The translations under genes and the position numbers were made by a program. From the NCBI GenBank assembly GCA_025766275.1, contig JAFKAC010000007.1, forward strand, positions 682,001 through 746,000: a stretch of 64,000 nt of DNA. Direction: 5' to 3'. The notes beneath the pieces are model-generated. The model had not been told where the DNA came from, made no database searches, and saw only the letters and a list, made by a program, of their open reading frames with translations. Positions 1-11,463 of the stretch are shown piece after piece; within the stretch, counting starts at the first letter, position 1, and each line of letters begins with the position of its first letter. Origin of the DNA: Lactarius indigo. Taxonomy: Eukaryota > Basidiomycota > Agaricomycetes > Russulales > Russulaceae.

Positions 1-364
1 CTTTTTCCCTTGTCTTGTCCAGAAGGACCTTGCTAATGCCTGCGACCCTTGAACGAAGAACCCGCTTTGAGAAGGGCTGTCCTTGGGTCCCCAAATGTTT
101 GATCCACTCCACTAGAATTGTTTCTTGTGCATCGGTGAGTAATCGTTTCTGGTCTTGAGATTCCAATGCAGGACCATTGCGTTTGTTTAGTCGACGGCTG
201 AGTGTAAAACGCGACACCTCGAAGTGGCTTGCAGCCTTAGAAATGGTCTTGAAGCGCCCAATGGTAAGGGCCTGTAGGGCCTCCTGAATCCTTCCTTCAT
301 TCTTGGCTGCTAATTTGACTTTCTCGGCACGTTTTTCAGCCTTCTTGGTGAGACCACGAGGCAT
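1..364 (-). CDS. Pogo/Tc5-like transposase, amino-terminal fragment (runs off left edge)
   Basis: The minus strand reads openly from an ATG at 364 to the window edge, giving 121 residues with no stop. A basic start (MPRGLTKKAEKR) is followed by a helix-turn-helix of the Psq type around residues 22-60 (TISKAASHFEVSRFTLSRRL), then the start of a CENP-B-type helix-turn-helix (LLTDAQETILVEWIKHLG, then FSKRVLRSRV). This order is that of the DNA-binding part of fungal pogo/Tc5-like DDE transposases and of host proteins derived from them. The catalytic DDE domain would lie beyond the edge, so I cannot tell an active copy from a relic. No terminal inverted repeat was found in the bases following the start codon. 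Seen: the helix-turn-helix layout. Inferred: transposon origin. Confidence 0.75.
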   Translation of the reverse strand, partial: MPRGLTKKAEKRAEKVKLAAKNEGRIQEALQALTIGRFKTISKAASHFEVSRFTLSRRLNKRNGPALESQDQKRLLTDAQETILVEWIKHLGTQGQPFSKRVLRSRVAGISKVLLDKTREK

Positions 365-1045
365 GTGTGGAAGCGCTTCTGTGCCGTGATGCCGGCTACT
401 GCCAAAAGAGGAGCCTCAACTTGGTCACGCTCCAGCCACACTTGGGGACCATTTGTAAGTTTCACTTCTGCAGCTCGATCGCCTCATTATATTGACTCTG
501 AATTTATCATTTGTGGTGCTTTCCATGTATTTTACTGTCCTAGTAAAAAAAATTTGTGTAAAGGTATCAAGATCGTTGGGATCTGAGGTGTGAACTCCTG
601 CGCTAGACCACCCTCCTGGAATTGTGATTTTTTGGTCATTGTAAATCTGTCTAGATCTCCAATATTATCCATGATCTCGTATCTACAGAACCTACTGTAC
701 CTACTGTTTTTTTTTTGGGAAGAAAGACCAACAGGAAAGTCATGATCTACTCGGATCTCTGAAATGTGCAAAGGTGTGTGCACGTGCAAAGGTCCAGATA
801 CAATAGTACTTATACAGTACAGTTAAAGGCCATCCTTTCCATCCACGTGACACCCACGTGGTCACATATCCAAATTGGCGCCCTTACCAAATGTAGTCAC
901 CGCACGCTGCTTGCTCTCCTCGACGCCGCCCTCTCGTTTCCCCTCATCTCGCTTCACCGAATCTCGCCCCCCTTCGCCTACTCGATATCCATTTAGTTCC
1001 TCCTCTTCTTATAATTCGCACACACACCTTCCCTGCACCTTCATC
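365..1045. promoter_or_regulatory. Intergenic region with three CACGTG boxes upstream of the CCCH gene
   Basis: No gene is evident between the transposase fragment and the zinc-finger gene. Three perfect CACGTG palindromes lie at 781-786, 844-849 and 855-860, between about 190 and 265 bases upstream of the next start codon. CACGTG is the site of bHLH factors such as Cbf1/Pho4 and SREBP-like proteins, so they may act on the zinc-finger gene. The segment just before that start is pyrimidine-rich, as is usual for fungal core promoters. Regulatory function is inferred only. Confidence 0.4.
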
Positions 1046-3392
1046 ATGCCTGTTCTCGATAAAAATACTGATCACGAGTCCAACCGTGACCTCGATCGGG
1101 AGAAGGACCGCGACAGAGACGGCAAGGACCGTGAAAAGGGCTCGAAAGCGAAAGGTTCTACCAAAAGTATGCCAAAGTATCCTTTACGTATGCCTCCGGT
1201 CTACTTATGCGCTCTCCGCCACAGCCAAGGACCTCTCTCACGTTCCGTGCAAGTTTTTCAAGGTCGGCTCCTGTACCGCCGGGGTGTCATGTCCCTTTTC
1301 CCATGCGAACAACGAACCCGGTCAACCGAAAGGTGTCTGCGCTTGGTTCGTCAAGGGGAACTGCAAATTTGGTCATAAATGCGCGCTCGCACATATCTTG
1401 CCTGGTCAGAGTATGGCCATGGATCGTAAAAACAAGAAAGCCGCGCAATTAGCCGCAAACGCAAACGGACAGTCTAAAGAGGGTGGAAAAGGTGGCAAGT
1501 CCCCCAAATCCGGGTCGCAATCTGCTACAGGGAGCGGAACTTCCGCAGCTGGAAGTGGTTCGATGCGAAACCCTCTTCTCTCTGGCTCAACCGCCCCCAC
1601 ACGTATTCTCCAAAGTTCAGCACGTGCACCTATGCCGATTCCACTCAAAGCGGCTGTGTCTCCATCTGCCCCTGCGCCCCCAGTTCAAGACACCGAGTTT
1701 GCGTCATATGGATTACCCGACGAGAGTAACAAGCTTCCTAGTGCCCCCGCGCAGAATAAATCCTTCGCTTCTCCGCCCAAGGAAGGCAGCCCTCTTCCAA
1801 CGGTAGAAGATCTACCACCAGATTCCCACACTGAAGAAGAGGAAACACCTGTTGTGCCAAATCCTTCTACTTCTCCCCTTCCGTTCCACAATCCATCCGC
1901 TCCCCGTCAGATGCGCGCACCGACGAATCCTGCGGACCTGGGCCCTATTGGTTCACCTCGTTCAGTGTCGTCACATGGACACGTTGCCCGTGTGAATGGC
2001 TTTTCTCCCGGCGCATCACCGTCACAGGGTGCAGGTCTTTTATCAACGTCACCCTTCTCCGCCCCTGGTGTACAGTCCGTTTTCTTTTCGTATGAAAACA
2101 AACCCAACCACACAGATGATCTCAAGGCACGCTCTGGAATTGCGGCCTCGTTGGGCGCTACCCAAGCCTGGCGGCCAGAGCTTCCACCGGGCGGTGCACA
2201 AGACGGATTTGGTAGTGAGATTGTTGTTGAAGACGAGGACCTCGAAGAATTTGTTCCTGGCTCATTAAGTGAGTTGCTAACTCCGGAGGAGAAATCACGG
2301 AGATACTCTCGGACACACCATACAAATGCTATGGCAGGCACCGCGTGGGGTGCCGGTCCCCGCCCAAGTGCCGAAACACATCACCACAGGTACTCGCGCT
2401 CGGTGCCGGCTCCGTCGTTACTCGGGGACATCAAGTCAATCTGGTCTGAAGGCAGTCCGAATGTCATCGGTTCTCCTCGCAAAGGCGGGGTAGATGTCGG
2501 CGCTCCTGGTGGCGCTGTTCCAGCTGTTGGTAACGGCACCCCTACCTCCTTCCGATCCACTTCTGCGTTTGGCAGCCATTCCCTCGCGGATGATCACATA
2601 AATTCTTTCTTGTCACCTTCCAATGCTTCGGCTGCTTTCCTTCCAGGGAACTATCAAAACTATCTCAGTTCAAGGGGCGCAGCACCGCGCGCGGGTATTA
2701 CGGCTGCGGTTTCGGGTCTTCGCGGACACGCACCTAGCAGCGCTAACGGAACTTCAAATGTGAATGCGGCAAACCTTCTTGCCCGGATCAACGACTCTAC
2801 TACCCCTACCCCTCCTGCCCAGCGCCAGCCATTCAACGGTACCTCGGAGTCCCTTGGCAATCAACCCTTCCAACTTGGTAGACCTATTCCCGCCGGAGGC
2901 GAAGTTAGAGGTACAGGAGAAGATGGCAGGAGCGTCCTCTCCCCGTCCGCACGTGCTCTTCAAGCACATGCGCCGGGACAAAGCCTGCCACAAGGTCTTG
3001 CAGCAGGCTATTCTCGTATCCATGCGCTACCGCCACAAGCCGGTGTCGCCTCGCCCGCTGCATCGAGCACATTTGCACCTTCGCAACCAAACTCGTTCGC
3101 ACCGAGCACAAGCTTCCAGGCTAACGCGAGCGAACGCGTGCAGTTCTCAGAGTGGATCGGCATGTCACCCAATGCGCACCCTTCGAATAACGCGCATCCT
3201 CACGGCATGGCTGGGATGGAATCTCTGGCATCCCGTACGCAATACATGACTGGGCCACGCCCACCGGTTGGCCCTGGAAGTGTTGCAGCAGCGCGTAACA
3301 CAAGCGGAAAGAGTTATGGCACACCATTGAGCCCGCTCAGTGGACCAGTGGTGACTGGAGATGACGATGACCTGTTCCTCATGGACAGATAG
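1046..3392 (+). CDS. CCCH-type zinc-finger protein, Lee1-like
   Basis: Two exons: 1046-1166 and 1225-3392, with a 58-base GT-AG intron 1167-1224; the product is 762 residues. The first exon is a charged Asp/Arg/Lys-rich tail. Right after the intron come two adjacent C-x7-C-x5-C-x3-H zinc fingers (CKFFKVGSCTAGVSCPFSH and CAWFVKGNCKFGHKCALAH), the RNA-binding type. The remaining roughly 650 residues are Ser/Pro/Gly/Asn-rich and probably disordered, with an acidic end (GDDDDLFLMDR). Tandem fingers at the amino end and a long low-complexity tail match fungal Lee1-type proteins, whose role is poorly known; mRNA binding is the likely biochemical function. The ATG at 1046 was chosen because it splices cleanly into the zinc-finger frame. 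The next gene is over 400 bases downstream. Confidence 0.85.
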
Positions 3393-3785
3393 TTGGACTG
3401 ATAAAAAGGAATGTTGAGATGAAAGGAGAGCTGGAGATATGTACTTGTGCAGAGTCGCGACGAGCGTTGTTTTTGTTTCACCATACCCGACTCACGGGAT
3501 ATTGTTTTATCATCGATCGTGGTTTCTCGATTCTTTCTACAAGTTGTCGGTTCAGCGATTCTAAAGGAACGCGTCGAACGAATGTGGGAAAAACATACTA
3601 TAATAGGAAGTGAAGGGTTTGCCCCTATCTGAGCTTTCGATCTCAAATAAGTTTGCATCAACCACTATGCCCAAGAGGAAACAAGGCAATGTTCTATCGA
3701 ACGTCGAGATCATAAAATGACTTCACCAAGCTATTGTTGATAACACGTCAGTTGAAATGGCTGTGCTACGTCTAATGGGAGCTTC
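3393..3785. other. Intergenic stretch, no gene seen
   Basis: This covers the 3-prime flank of the zinc-finger gene and the 5-prime flank of the next gene. Only short overlapping reading frames occur, with no splice pattern joining them. I see no RNA gene, repeat or clear promoter element. Confidence 0.5.
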
Positions 3786-5006
3786 CATTTCGATCTGGAT
3801 ATGGTGAAGGCGCAGGTATGAACAACCCTACTCAATTGTTTAGAATGGGGCCCAACTCGTTCTCTCTCAGAAAAGGGGTTGAATGTTAGTTTCTCCCATG
3901 TCAAGTACAGGGACATCGCTTCATTCGTGGGCCTGGACTATGTACGGAATTTCATGGACGCTACCTTGTTTGATCTCCGCCGTTCCCGAATTCCTACTAC
4001 ACTGTTCAAAAACGTTGTGTTGGATATGGACATTTTGTTGATACAATATGGCCCTCTGACAGAGCAATCTAATGAAGAAGCGAGATCACGTTTCCTCACT
4101 CCCGTGAGTATCCTTCCTATAACTGCTCGGATCACACAATTTTCACCAGGTTGTCAATCGCTCGGTAGCCCAGTTTGGCAGTTCAATCCAGAACATGCCA
4201 GAGTCGCTGATGGCCGGCCGCGTTACAACAAGAGGCAGGGTCGTCATAATTTTAAGACATTCGGTGGCGCCCTATCGGTCGCGTTCGTGGAGATACAGAA
4301 TCGGAGATCCCGGAGAGCGTCCAGACGCCATTTCCCAGGTGATAGCAGAATGTGATGGTAAGGCATTCGTTTTAACCTAGAGCTTGCCGTTGATCTCTTA
4401 ACACACTGTCAAACCCACAGTTTGCGATTGGAACAACACACGGGCCGATCTTAACATACCGGTCTACGGGATACTCCGTGACAGAGCCAGCTTCCTATTC
4501 TTCCTCTTTGATGGTATTTTCAAACCATACACGTTTATGATGGGTGTTGTCCCAGGAAGTCGTTTCCGAGGACTCAAATCTGTTGATTTTTCGTCGGAAC
4601 CCACTACGCGTCTTTTCATCCACACCCTGCGCCCAATATGCGAGACCATGTTCAACCTGTTGTTATGCGCTTATATCACGAGCTTGAAGGCATTTCGTGA
4701 TAGGTCCACATCTCAACATGGGCAACGGAAGAGTCTAGATGGCTGGGATAAAGCGCTCAATTTTGCTGAGAAGGCGTTGGAAAAGTCTCAGGATGCGGAG
4801 GCGCTGCGCCAGGAGAACTCGATTGTCGACACCGATGCAACCATTGAAGCAGCCTTTAAGGCCCTGAAACTCAGATATAGTTTTGTCAGTGAATCAATTG
4901 TCCCTACAAGCTAACATATCAACAGTACAGATGTGGTACCGATTGCCGAGGAATACACCAACCCAGCCCTGATGGATGGGATGAAGATGAGGTTGCGAAA
5001 ATGTGA
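3786..5006 (+). CDS. Multi-exon hypothetical protein
   Basis: Well-formed exons at 3871-4103, 4150-4357, 4421-4884 and 4926-5006 join in frame through GT-AG introns of 41 to 63 bases and end at a TGA. A fifth piece upstream (about 3786-3827, reading ELPFRSGYGEGA) splices in frame to exon 3871, but its own start is not resolved, so the 5-prime limit is approximate. The product has a hydrophobic stretch around RDRASFLFFLFDGIFKPY, a helical Ala/Glu/Lys-rich region (WDKALNFAEKALEKSQDAEA) and an acidic end (PDGWDEDEVAKM). Similar plans occur in uncharacterised agaricomycete proteins as far as I recall, but I do not recognise a family and assign no function. Confidence 0.55.
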
Positions 5007-5709
5007 AGTTTTTGGCCTTTTGCAAGCTCTTCTGCCACCATCTGCGTATGTGCGCTCAGGGGGATTGGGGGTGGACATACGGTGCGTGAGGAAGTTGCGT
5101 GTGAGTCTGAGAAGGTGTCGAGATCGCCAACGTGGTCGAGAATGGATTGTACGCGAGTGCTCTTAAGCGTGTAATGGTGCCCGAGGAGACGAAGCGGGAT
5201 GTGACCCCGCAAATGGGACATTCACACGTCTCTGGCGCGTTTAGCTAGACGCAGTGGTGTAACACGTACAGGATTCGGTGTAATATGTGCCAGTGAGTGG
5301 CAGAAGTGGCAAAGGGTGTAGAAGTGGCGTACGTATCTTACTTGGCACTCGACGCAGGTGCAAGGGTAGACGTCGACACAACAATGCCGTGTGCATACGT
5401 GTCGCATCCACCCCCAGGAAAAGTAACTAGAACCGTTTCTTGCCTCGCCGACTGTTCTCCACACCAAGTCAGCAGGACTCGGACGCGACACTACCAGTGA
5501 TACACCTGGCCGTTCCCCGGAGACCCCACGCGTGTGGAACAAGGTGGCCACAAAGGGTGGATGCTAACCTTGTCCTCACAGATGAAACAATGCCCCGCAT
5601 GGCTCAGTCTTATGTCGCTACAAGGACCCAAACTATTGAGAGTCATATGATTCATTATTAGGTAATTTCAGTCTGAAAGGTTATCCCTGCTACCGGTCCG
5701 GACTTGCCG
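5007..5709. other. Intergenic stretch, no convincing gene
   Basis: Open frames of about 100 codons exist on the minus strand, one Cys/His-rich (5222-5551), but they abut through stops, lack a plausible splice path and show no known motif. The NOC4 promoter must lie in the right part. Confidence 0.45.
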
Positions 5710-7889
5710 ATGATGGCCCTGCATGGTCCACGCCCAGGAAAAGGCTCGGGATCTAGAAAGAGACTTAAACTACAAGACGATTCACGCATAAAAGAGCTCG
5801 AGGATAATCTGACAGCTTCCATCGCCTCCAGTGCTTCATTGAACCCCCTTGCTGACCTCATCTCTCTCACGGTTTCTCTCCATAATCCACAGTCCGTCCT
5901 CAAAGCCATCTATGCATGCTACCGTCTCTTTGTCTTGTTGATCTCCCAAGGATGTTTGGAGAACTCTACGAGCGAACAAGAGAAGCTCGTAAGGGTGTGG
6001 GTTCTGGAGCGGCTGGACGAATATGTTCAGTTTCTCACTGGGCTCCTCCAGGACGAAGAACCTTTACTGAGAGTGCGTCACAGCGACTTTGTTTTCATAT
6101 GATTTCTTACATCCTACTCAGACGTCAGCCCTCGATATCCTCATGTCTCTCTTGAAGCATCTTTCCTCCTCCTTGACTAGGTCATCGCAAACACCGCAGT
6201 TTCATGTGCCTCATTTTAAGAAGGTCGTTGCCGCGCTCCTGACGTGCCCCCCTTCTGAGCGTGGCGGGAAAAAGAAGATCGTCCAGGAGGTGCTACTCGC
6301 TCGTGGACTTGATGCAGAAGTACGGGATCTATTTATTTCGAAGTGGCTGAACGTCGACGTCGACGTCCGGTGGTTCTTCCTGAGAGACGCAGAGTATGAT
6401 TTTCCGCTCCCGAAGGAAGTCTATCCACACGCTTAACAAAGTTCCCGATTAACTTAGGCCAGTTCTGTCGTCCACGATAGATCCACACGTCCACGAAAAT
6501 CTTCTTGCGCTCCTCGAGAGGCTCGAGTCCGTTCCAGCAACACCGTCCGACCTAAAATCCCAGTCCTGGTGGGTGGAAGAACTGCAGACCAAGCCCGCCG
6601 GACCTAAAAACGCGCCAACTGGCTCTGATCCCGACTCTGACGACGGCCTCGAAGCAACCGAAGACGACTGGCGCAAGTTCTTCGACGATGAGAAGCAGAA
6701 GAAGCCATCGGGGCAAGAACCATTAACGCGCCTGCGCCGGCTCACCGTCCATCGGTCACTGCACTCACTGGCTTCCCATCGTGCGGTTTTCACACGCCTC
6801 TGGCTACGGCTGCTTCCCCGGCTGTCTGGGAACAACGACGCGGGAAGCGCACTGTCGCTTCGGGTGTTGAATATCATGCATCGCGGTGTCATGCCACATC
6901 TTACGAGGGCGGTGATGGTGATGGATTGGGTGAGCGGATGCGTGGACTATGGTAGGTGTTTGGATATCTTCTTCATTTATCTCCCCAGTCGACGAAGTTG
7001 TCCAGGGGGTGCCATCGGGTTGCTTGCGCTCAACACGCTATTCATCCTCATGCAAGAGTACAATTTGTAAGTCGCTAGGCGTCACCACTCGTTGGTTACC
7101 GATCATTCAGCACCTCGCGATAGGGACTACCCGTCTTTCTACACCCGTTTATACGCCTTCCTCGACAAGGATCTCCTACACCTTAAATATCGGAGCAGGT
7201 TTTTCCGCCTCACGGAACTGTTCTTAAGTTCCACGTCAGCACGTCTTCTCTCAACTTTTTGGTAGAGTTCTCACTTTCGTCGGGCCTATAGGCATCTCCC
7301 CGCAACGCTGCTTGCCTCGTTTGTAAAGCGTCTTTCTCGCCTATCGCTCACCGCACCTCCCTCCAGCATCGTGATCACGATTCCATTCGTTTATAACGTC
7401 CTCAAGCGCCACCCTGCGTTGATGCGTATGATTCACCGCGATGATGAGGAGCCGGGGCCTTTCGAGGGTACCTGTTTTTCCCGACTTCCCCCTCGCGCAG
7501 GTTTTTCTCAATTAATCAATCAGACCCCTTCGTGGCCGACGAGCCCAACCCAAACTTGACGAACGCCTTGGATTCCTCACTCTGGGAGTTGCGTTCGCAT
7601 AAACGTCACTACCATGCGGGAGTGTCGACACTGGCATGCATATTCGACGAGGCTTTCACCAAACCTAACTACCCTCTAGAGGACTTCCTGGACCACACAT
7701 ATGCGACGGTTGTTTTGTTTACTCGCCCGCTTCCTTGAAGCTAATATCGTCGGTTTACAGCTGATCGAAGGAGAACTCAAGCGACGTATCAAAAAAGACC
7801 CAGCCGTGGAGATCGACGAACCCATTGGTATCTTCAGAGAAGGGAATGACTCGGAGGGGACTATTGTCGAAAGTCTGTGGACGTTCTAG
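5710..7889 (+). CDS. NOC4: Ribosome biogenesis protein Noc4 (CBF/Mak21 family)
   Basis: Eight exons: 5710-6072, 6122-6393, 6458-6951, 7006-7066, 7124-7234, 7292-7467, 7524-7708 and 7761-7889; all join in frame and give 596 residues. The carboxyl half carries the CBF/Mak21 domain with characteristic runs such as GLLALNTLFILMQEYNLDYP, YRSRFFRLTELFLSS, NPNLTNALDSSLWELRSHK and a closing LEDFLDHTY. Noc4 works with Nop14 in the nucleolus in assembly and export of the 40S subunit. The amino end is basic; an acidic linker (DSDDGLEATEDDWRKFFDD) lies before the domain. Two ATGs sit in tandem at 5710 and 5713 and either may start. It converges on the eIF2-alpha gene, with only 57 bases between stop codons. 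Confidence 0.93.
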
Positions 7890-7946
7890 CCTCTCACAAT
7901 ATACATTACGTTCTAGTTCTTACAACAAAAAATATACATGGCGTGG

Positions 7947-9233
7947 TCATGCTATCGCTTCTTCCTCATCCTCATCCCCTGATACTTCCGCGTTTTCGCG
8001 ACCAGCTTTCGCCATCAATTGCGCAAGATCGTGCTCGTCTGTTTCTGACACAGCTTTTGGCTGAAAAAAAAGTGAGATAATGAGAAACCTTGAAGCAAGC
8101 TTCAGAGCCGCTCCCTCACCTTCATCTTGACGATGAGGTTTCCGCCCTGCCTCTCGATAGTACCTTGGATGGATTCGATGGCACGTTCCAGACGTTCGAC
8201 GGCCGCATACTTGGTGTTTGGACCTGTTAGACACAAATACGAGCGGAGCGCATCTCATCACGAACCTTGTCGGTCGCGTTTGTGCTCAGCACATACAACG
8301 GCGGCGCGACGAGCTTGGCCTTGATGGGAACGGCTTCGGTGCTCGTTTTCTCGCCTGCCCTGAGGGCTTTCTTGATAGCCTCGATCCCGGACGGCGTATA
8401 ACACGTCAGCTCGATATCCGCACGCAGCTTGATAGGCTGTGGGGTCAGTCGGCGCGCGATGGTGGTCGTCAGGAGGTTGTGCGTCGCTTGCGGCACAGGC
8501 TGAAGCGCCGAGAACACCGCATCTGGTTCTCTGCACCAAAAAATGATGAGGAGTCAAGTAGCGAAGGGAAAAGGCAACTTACGTTAATGAGAGCTTGAAG
8601 GCATCGTACACATTCCCGTATTTTCTGCCGAGAGGCCACGCGACCTGCTCGTACAACTTCTCGAGGCGCTCTTCCTCGCTTGGACCAGTGGGCGGTAGCA
8701 CGACGCCCTCGGCGCCTTCTTTGTCTTGGTCCTTTTTAGTTTCGGCGGCGGGGGCACCAGCACCATCGGCATCTGGGTCTAAAGTGGGCAACCGGGAAGC
8801 GACGTGTCGCATGATCGACGAGACGGTGCGGGCCTTCATAAAGCGCTCCTCGCATTTTGTGATGTCTTCCGGAGAGACGCGGCGCTTGGACAGGTCAATA
8901 TACCCTGTAGGATGAGGAGTGAATCGGGAATCGAAATGCGGAGAGAGAGACGTACCTTTTTCTTTGTCAACGCGCAGCACAACGACGACCTCGTTCCGGC
9001 CGACTCGGATCAGCTTTTGGATGGACCTGATACGGCGGCGGGAGAGCTCTGAGAGGAGAATCATTCCCTCGATGTTGTCGTACTCGAGCTAATTTTCCCC
9101 GGGTTGTAGCGTGCTTTGCGCAACATGAAACTCGACGCACCAGCTTGACGTAGGCACCCATCTCGGCGATCTGCCGGACCTGCACCATGACGAGCTCATC
9201 GACCTCTGGATACCGTGCTTCGTAGTAACGCAT
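7947..9233 (-). CDS. SUI2: Translation initiation factor eIF2 subunit alpha
   Basis: Six exons (9233-9141, 9088-8956, 8904-8583, 8530-8262, 8223-8120, 8060-7947) give 344 residues. The protein opens with [19 protein letters not shown], the S1/OB fold of eIF2-alpha. The regulatory loop [13 protein letters not shown] is intact, so the Ser51 target of the Gcn2 kinase is present, as is the kinase-docking motif [11 protein letters not shown]. The helical and alpha-beta domains follow, ending in an acidic tail ([11 protein letters not shown]). An Ala/Pro/Lys-rich insertion (about residues 125-150) lies in the middle domain. The fourth intron is placed at 8224-8261 because the alternative donor four bases upstream breaks the frame; this junction is the least certain. 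Function: delivers initiator tRNA to the 40S subunit. Confidence 0.95.
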
Positions 9234-9459
9234 TGTGGCCGAACTGGACGATACGATTAGACGACCCGAGTCAAGAGTTCAATTATTGATTATATAATCG
9301 GATAGATGCATTGGATGAAGATAATCATGGCATGGGACAGGGTCAGTAGGGTATGTAAGAAATAGAAAAGCAAAACAAAAGACAAACGACTGTGATGTAG
9401 CTAATGCAAAGCTTAGCCAATGGAAAGCGAGTGACTGTAATACCGATATCATCAAGAGC

Positions 9460-11402
9460 CTATAAATCAGACCCAACTGCGTCCACTACGTACAACACCT
9501 GTTGCGGCCGCACGAACAATCCCCGCGACTCCCCAACCATGGCATCAGATACTGCTGGGGATACACTGCGCAACCGCTTCTGCCTCCCGACCGTGTCAAG
9601 GTGGCCACCCTCCCGCTTGAGGCTCCGACTCCCTTTGCCGATCGTGCTGAGGCCGTCCAGCCGCCTTCGGCGCGTGCCTCGCAAGTCGTCTCCAAAGTCC
9701 CAGTCCGCCGCGCTCCCGATTTCGAAGTAGCGCACGCCGCCCCACGTGCCATCGTGCCACGCACGCGCATCGAGCTTGTCTCCGGGCCACGTGTCGCCCA
9801 TCGGCACCTCGACGCCTACCCATGGCCCTAGTTCACCCTCTACCTCACCGATGTACCGCGCGAGTGCACGGAAGCGCGCACGTTTAGATGTGATGATGCA
9901 CGGGATCCCCACCTCGAGCGTCGCCCCGCGCGGTGCGCCGGGCTGTGCTGATGGTAGTAGGACGTGAGGAGGGTCGGGAATCGGCGTCGATCGTGGAACG
10001 GTTTCGGCCTGTCCTTTGTGACGCGGTAATACGAGGATGCTTGCACTGGATGCGGATGCTTCGCTCGCGGATGCTGCTTGAAGATTAGCCTTTGAGGCCC
10101 GTGACGACTCCGTTTCCGTCGACGAGGACGACGACCGCGTCGTCGTTGTAGCAGGTTCCTTCCCCTTCCCCTTGGGGGGTGATGATCCTGCGGTCTTTAC
10201 TTTGGGTGAAAGGGATTCCCCAGGCTTTCCGGTCATGGATTTTCTTGGGACAATCTTCTTCAGAGTTGAAGGAGAGGTCGAAGGCGTAAGCCGGAGAGAC
10301 CCATTCGAGGGCTGTTTGGGTGATGGCCGGGTGCTGAGCTTGATTGTGTCTGGGAGCGGAGGAACGACGACCTTCTTTGACTTTGACGACGTATTCGTAC
10401 TTATCACCGACGTTGCTGATGTTCGCCTTGGCCTAGGGCCTGCAGCAGGTGCGGTGGAGGTCGCCGTCGCCGTCGTCCTCACGCTCACAGTGGAGACGGA
10501 GGACGAGGCGGAGTTTCGTCGAGGCCGTGGTACAAGTTCTCCAGGTAGGTCAGACTTGGAGCTTTTGAACGATGCTTCGCTGCGTTGAGAGACGGAAGAA
10601 GTGGGCCGCGATGCGACACCGGATACGCGTAATGACGGGGTGGGCGTGCTTTGCGTGTGTTTTCTCACCGTGGAAGCTCGCGAGCGGACCGATGCGACTG
10701 AGCCCGGAGGAGATTTTGGCCGTGAAACGGGGGACGTCTCCGGGGCCGTTCGGAGCCGTTTAGGCGTACGCGTAGTTGCGTCCATAGTAGATTTTTCCTG
10801 GTCGTCTCCACCAACGGTAGATGTGGAGGACGCGCGAGATAACGATCGGGAGATGGGCTCCCCTGAGGGGGTAAGCTTAGAGTCGGGCCTGGGTCCCAGA
10901 TTTGGAGTCGCGCGCCGGGGCTGTGTTGTCAACATATCGCTGTTTTTGGACGTGGTGGAGTGTGTACTACGAGCAACGGAGCGAATCGAACTGCCAGAAG
11001 AAATTAATGGTTCTCTCGGAGGTGGTGCATGATGCTTCGCCAGATTACGGTTTAATATACTTGTCCTTAAGGAATGTTGACTAACGGTGTCAGCTTCTGC
11101 GTCTAGGTGTTTGGTGGAGCGAACGCCGTTGTGTGCGGAACTGCCCTTGAAAATAGGTGGCGCAGAGGGTGAAGCGAGGTCATCGGTCGAAAGTTCGAGT
11201 TCTGGCAGACCTTAGCCTTCGTTTCACATCTACGGTCAGAGTGTGTTTCCTCACCATGGCCGATCTCCTTCAAAGCCCACCCATCCAACTTGTCAAAGCC
11301 ACCTTCCATGCGGATGGCCACCCAGCGCTTCTTCATCCACCTGAGCAATTCGACTCGGGTCTCTTCAACCTTGTGTCTGACGAGAGACGTCGGTGGCAAC
11401 AT
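9460..11402 (-). CDS. CAP-Gly domain protein with carboxyl-terminal CAP-Gly
   Basis: Two exons, 11402-11255 and 11210-9460, give 632 residues. The long second exon is open without an internal start before 10935, but it stays open upstream to an acceptor at 11211, and a 44-base intron joins it in frame to an exon beginning MLPPTSLVRHKVEETRVE. After about 370 residues of Ser/Thr/Pro/Arg-rich disordered sequence comes a CAP-Gly domain: GELGPWVGVEVP, then HDGTWGGVRYFEIG and finally RGLFVRPQQVLYV at the end. CAP-Gly domains bind the EEY/F tails of tubulin and EB1 proteins, and the basic Ser-rich linker fits a microtubule plus-end protein. The usual GKNDG is replaced by AWHDG, and roughly 60 residues are inserted before the last strand. 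It sits 61 bases downstream of the BTB gene on the same strand. Confidence 0.82.
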
Positions 11403-11463
11403 TGTGAGATTTGGGTCCGATGCGTGCGGACGAAGTAAGATTGAGGAGACGAGAGCCTAGTAA

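Noticed and set aside
5222..5551. Cys/His-rich minus-strand frame (RHCCVDVYPCTCVECQ) that could look like a zinc-binding protein.
   Set aside because: Cys spacing fits no known finger, there is no start or splice context, and the adjoining frame is closed by a stop.
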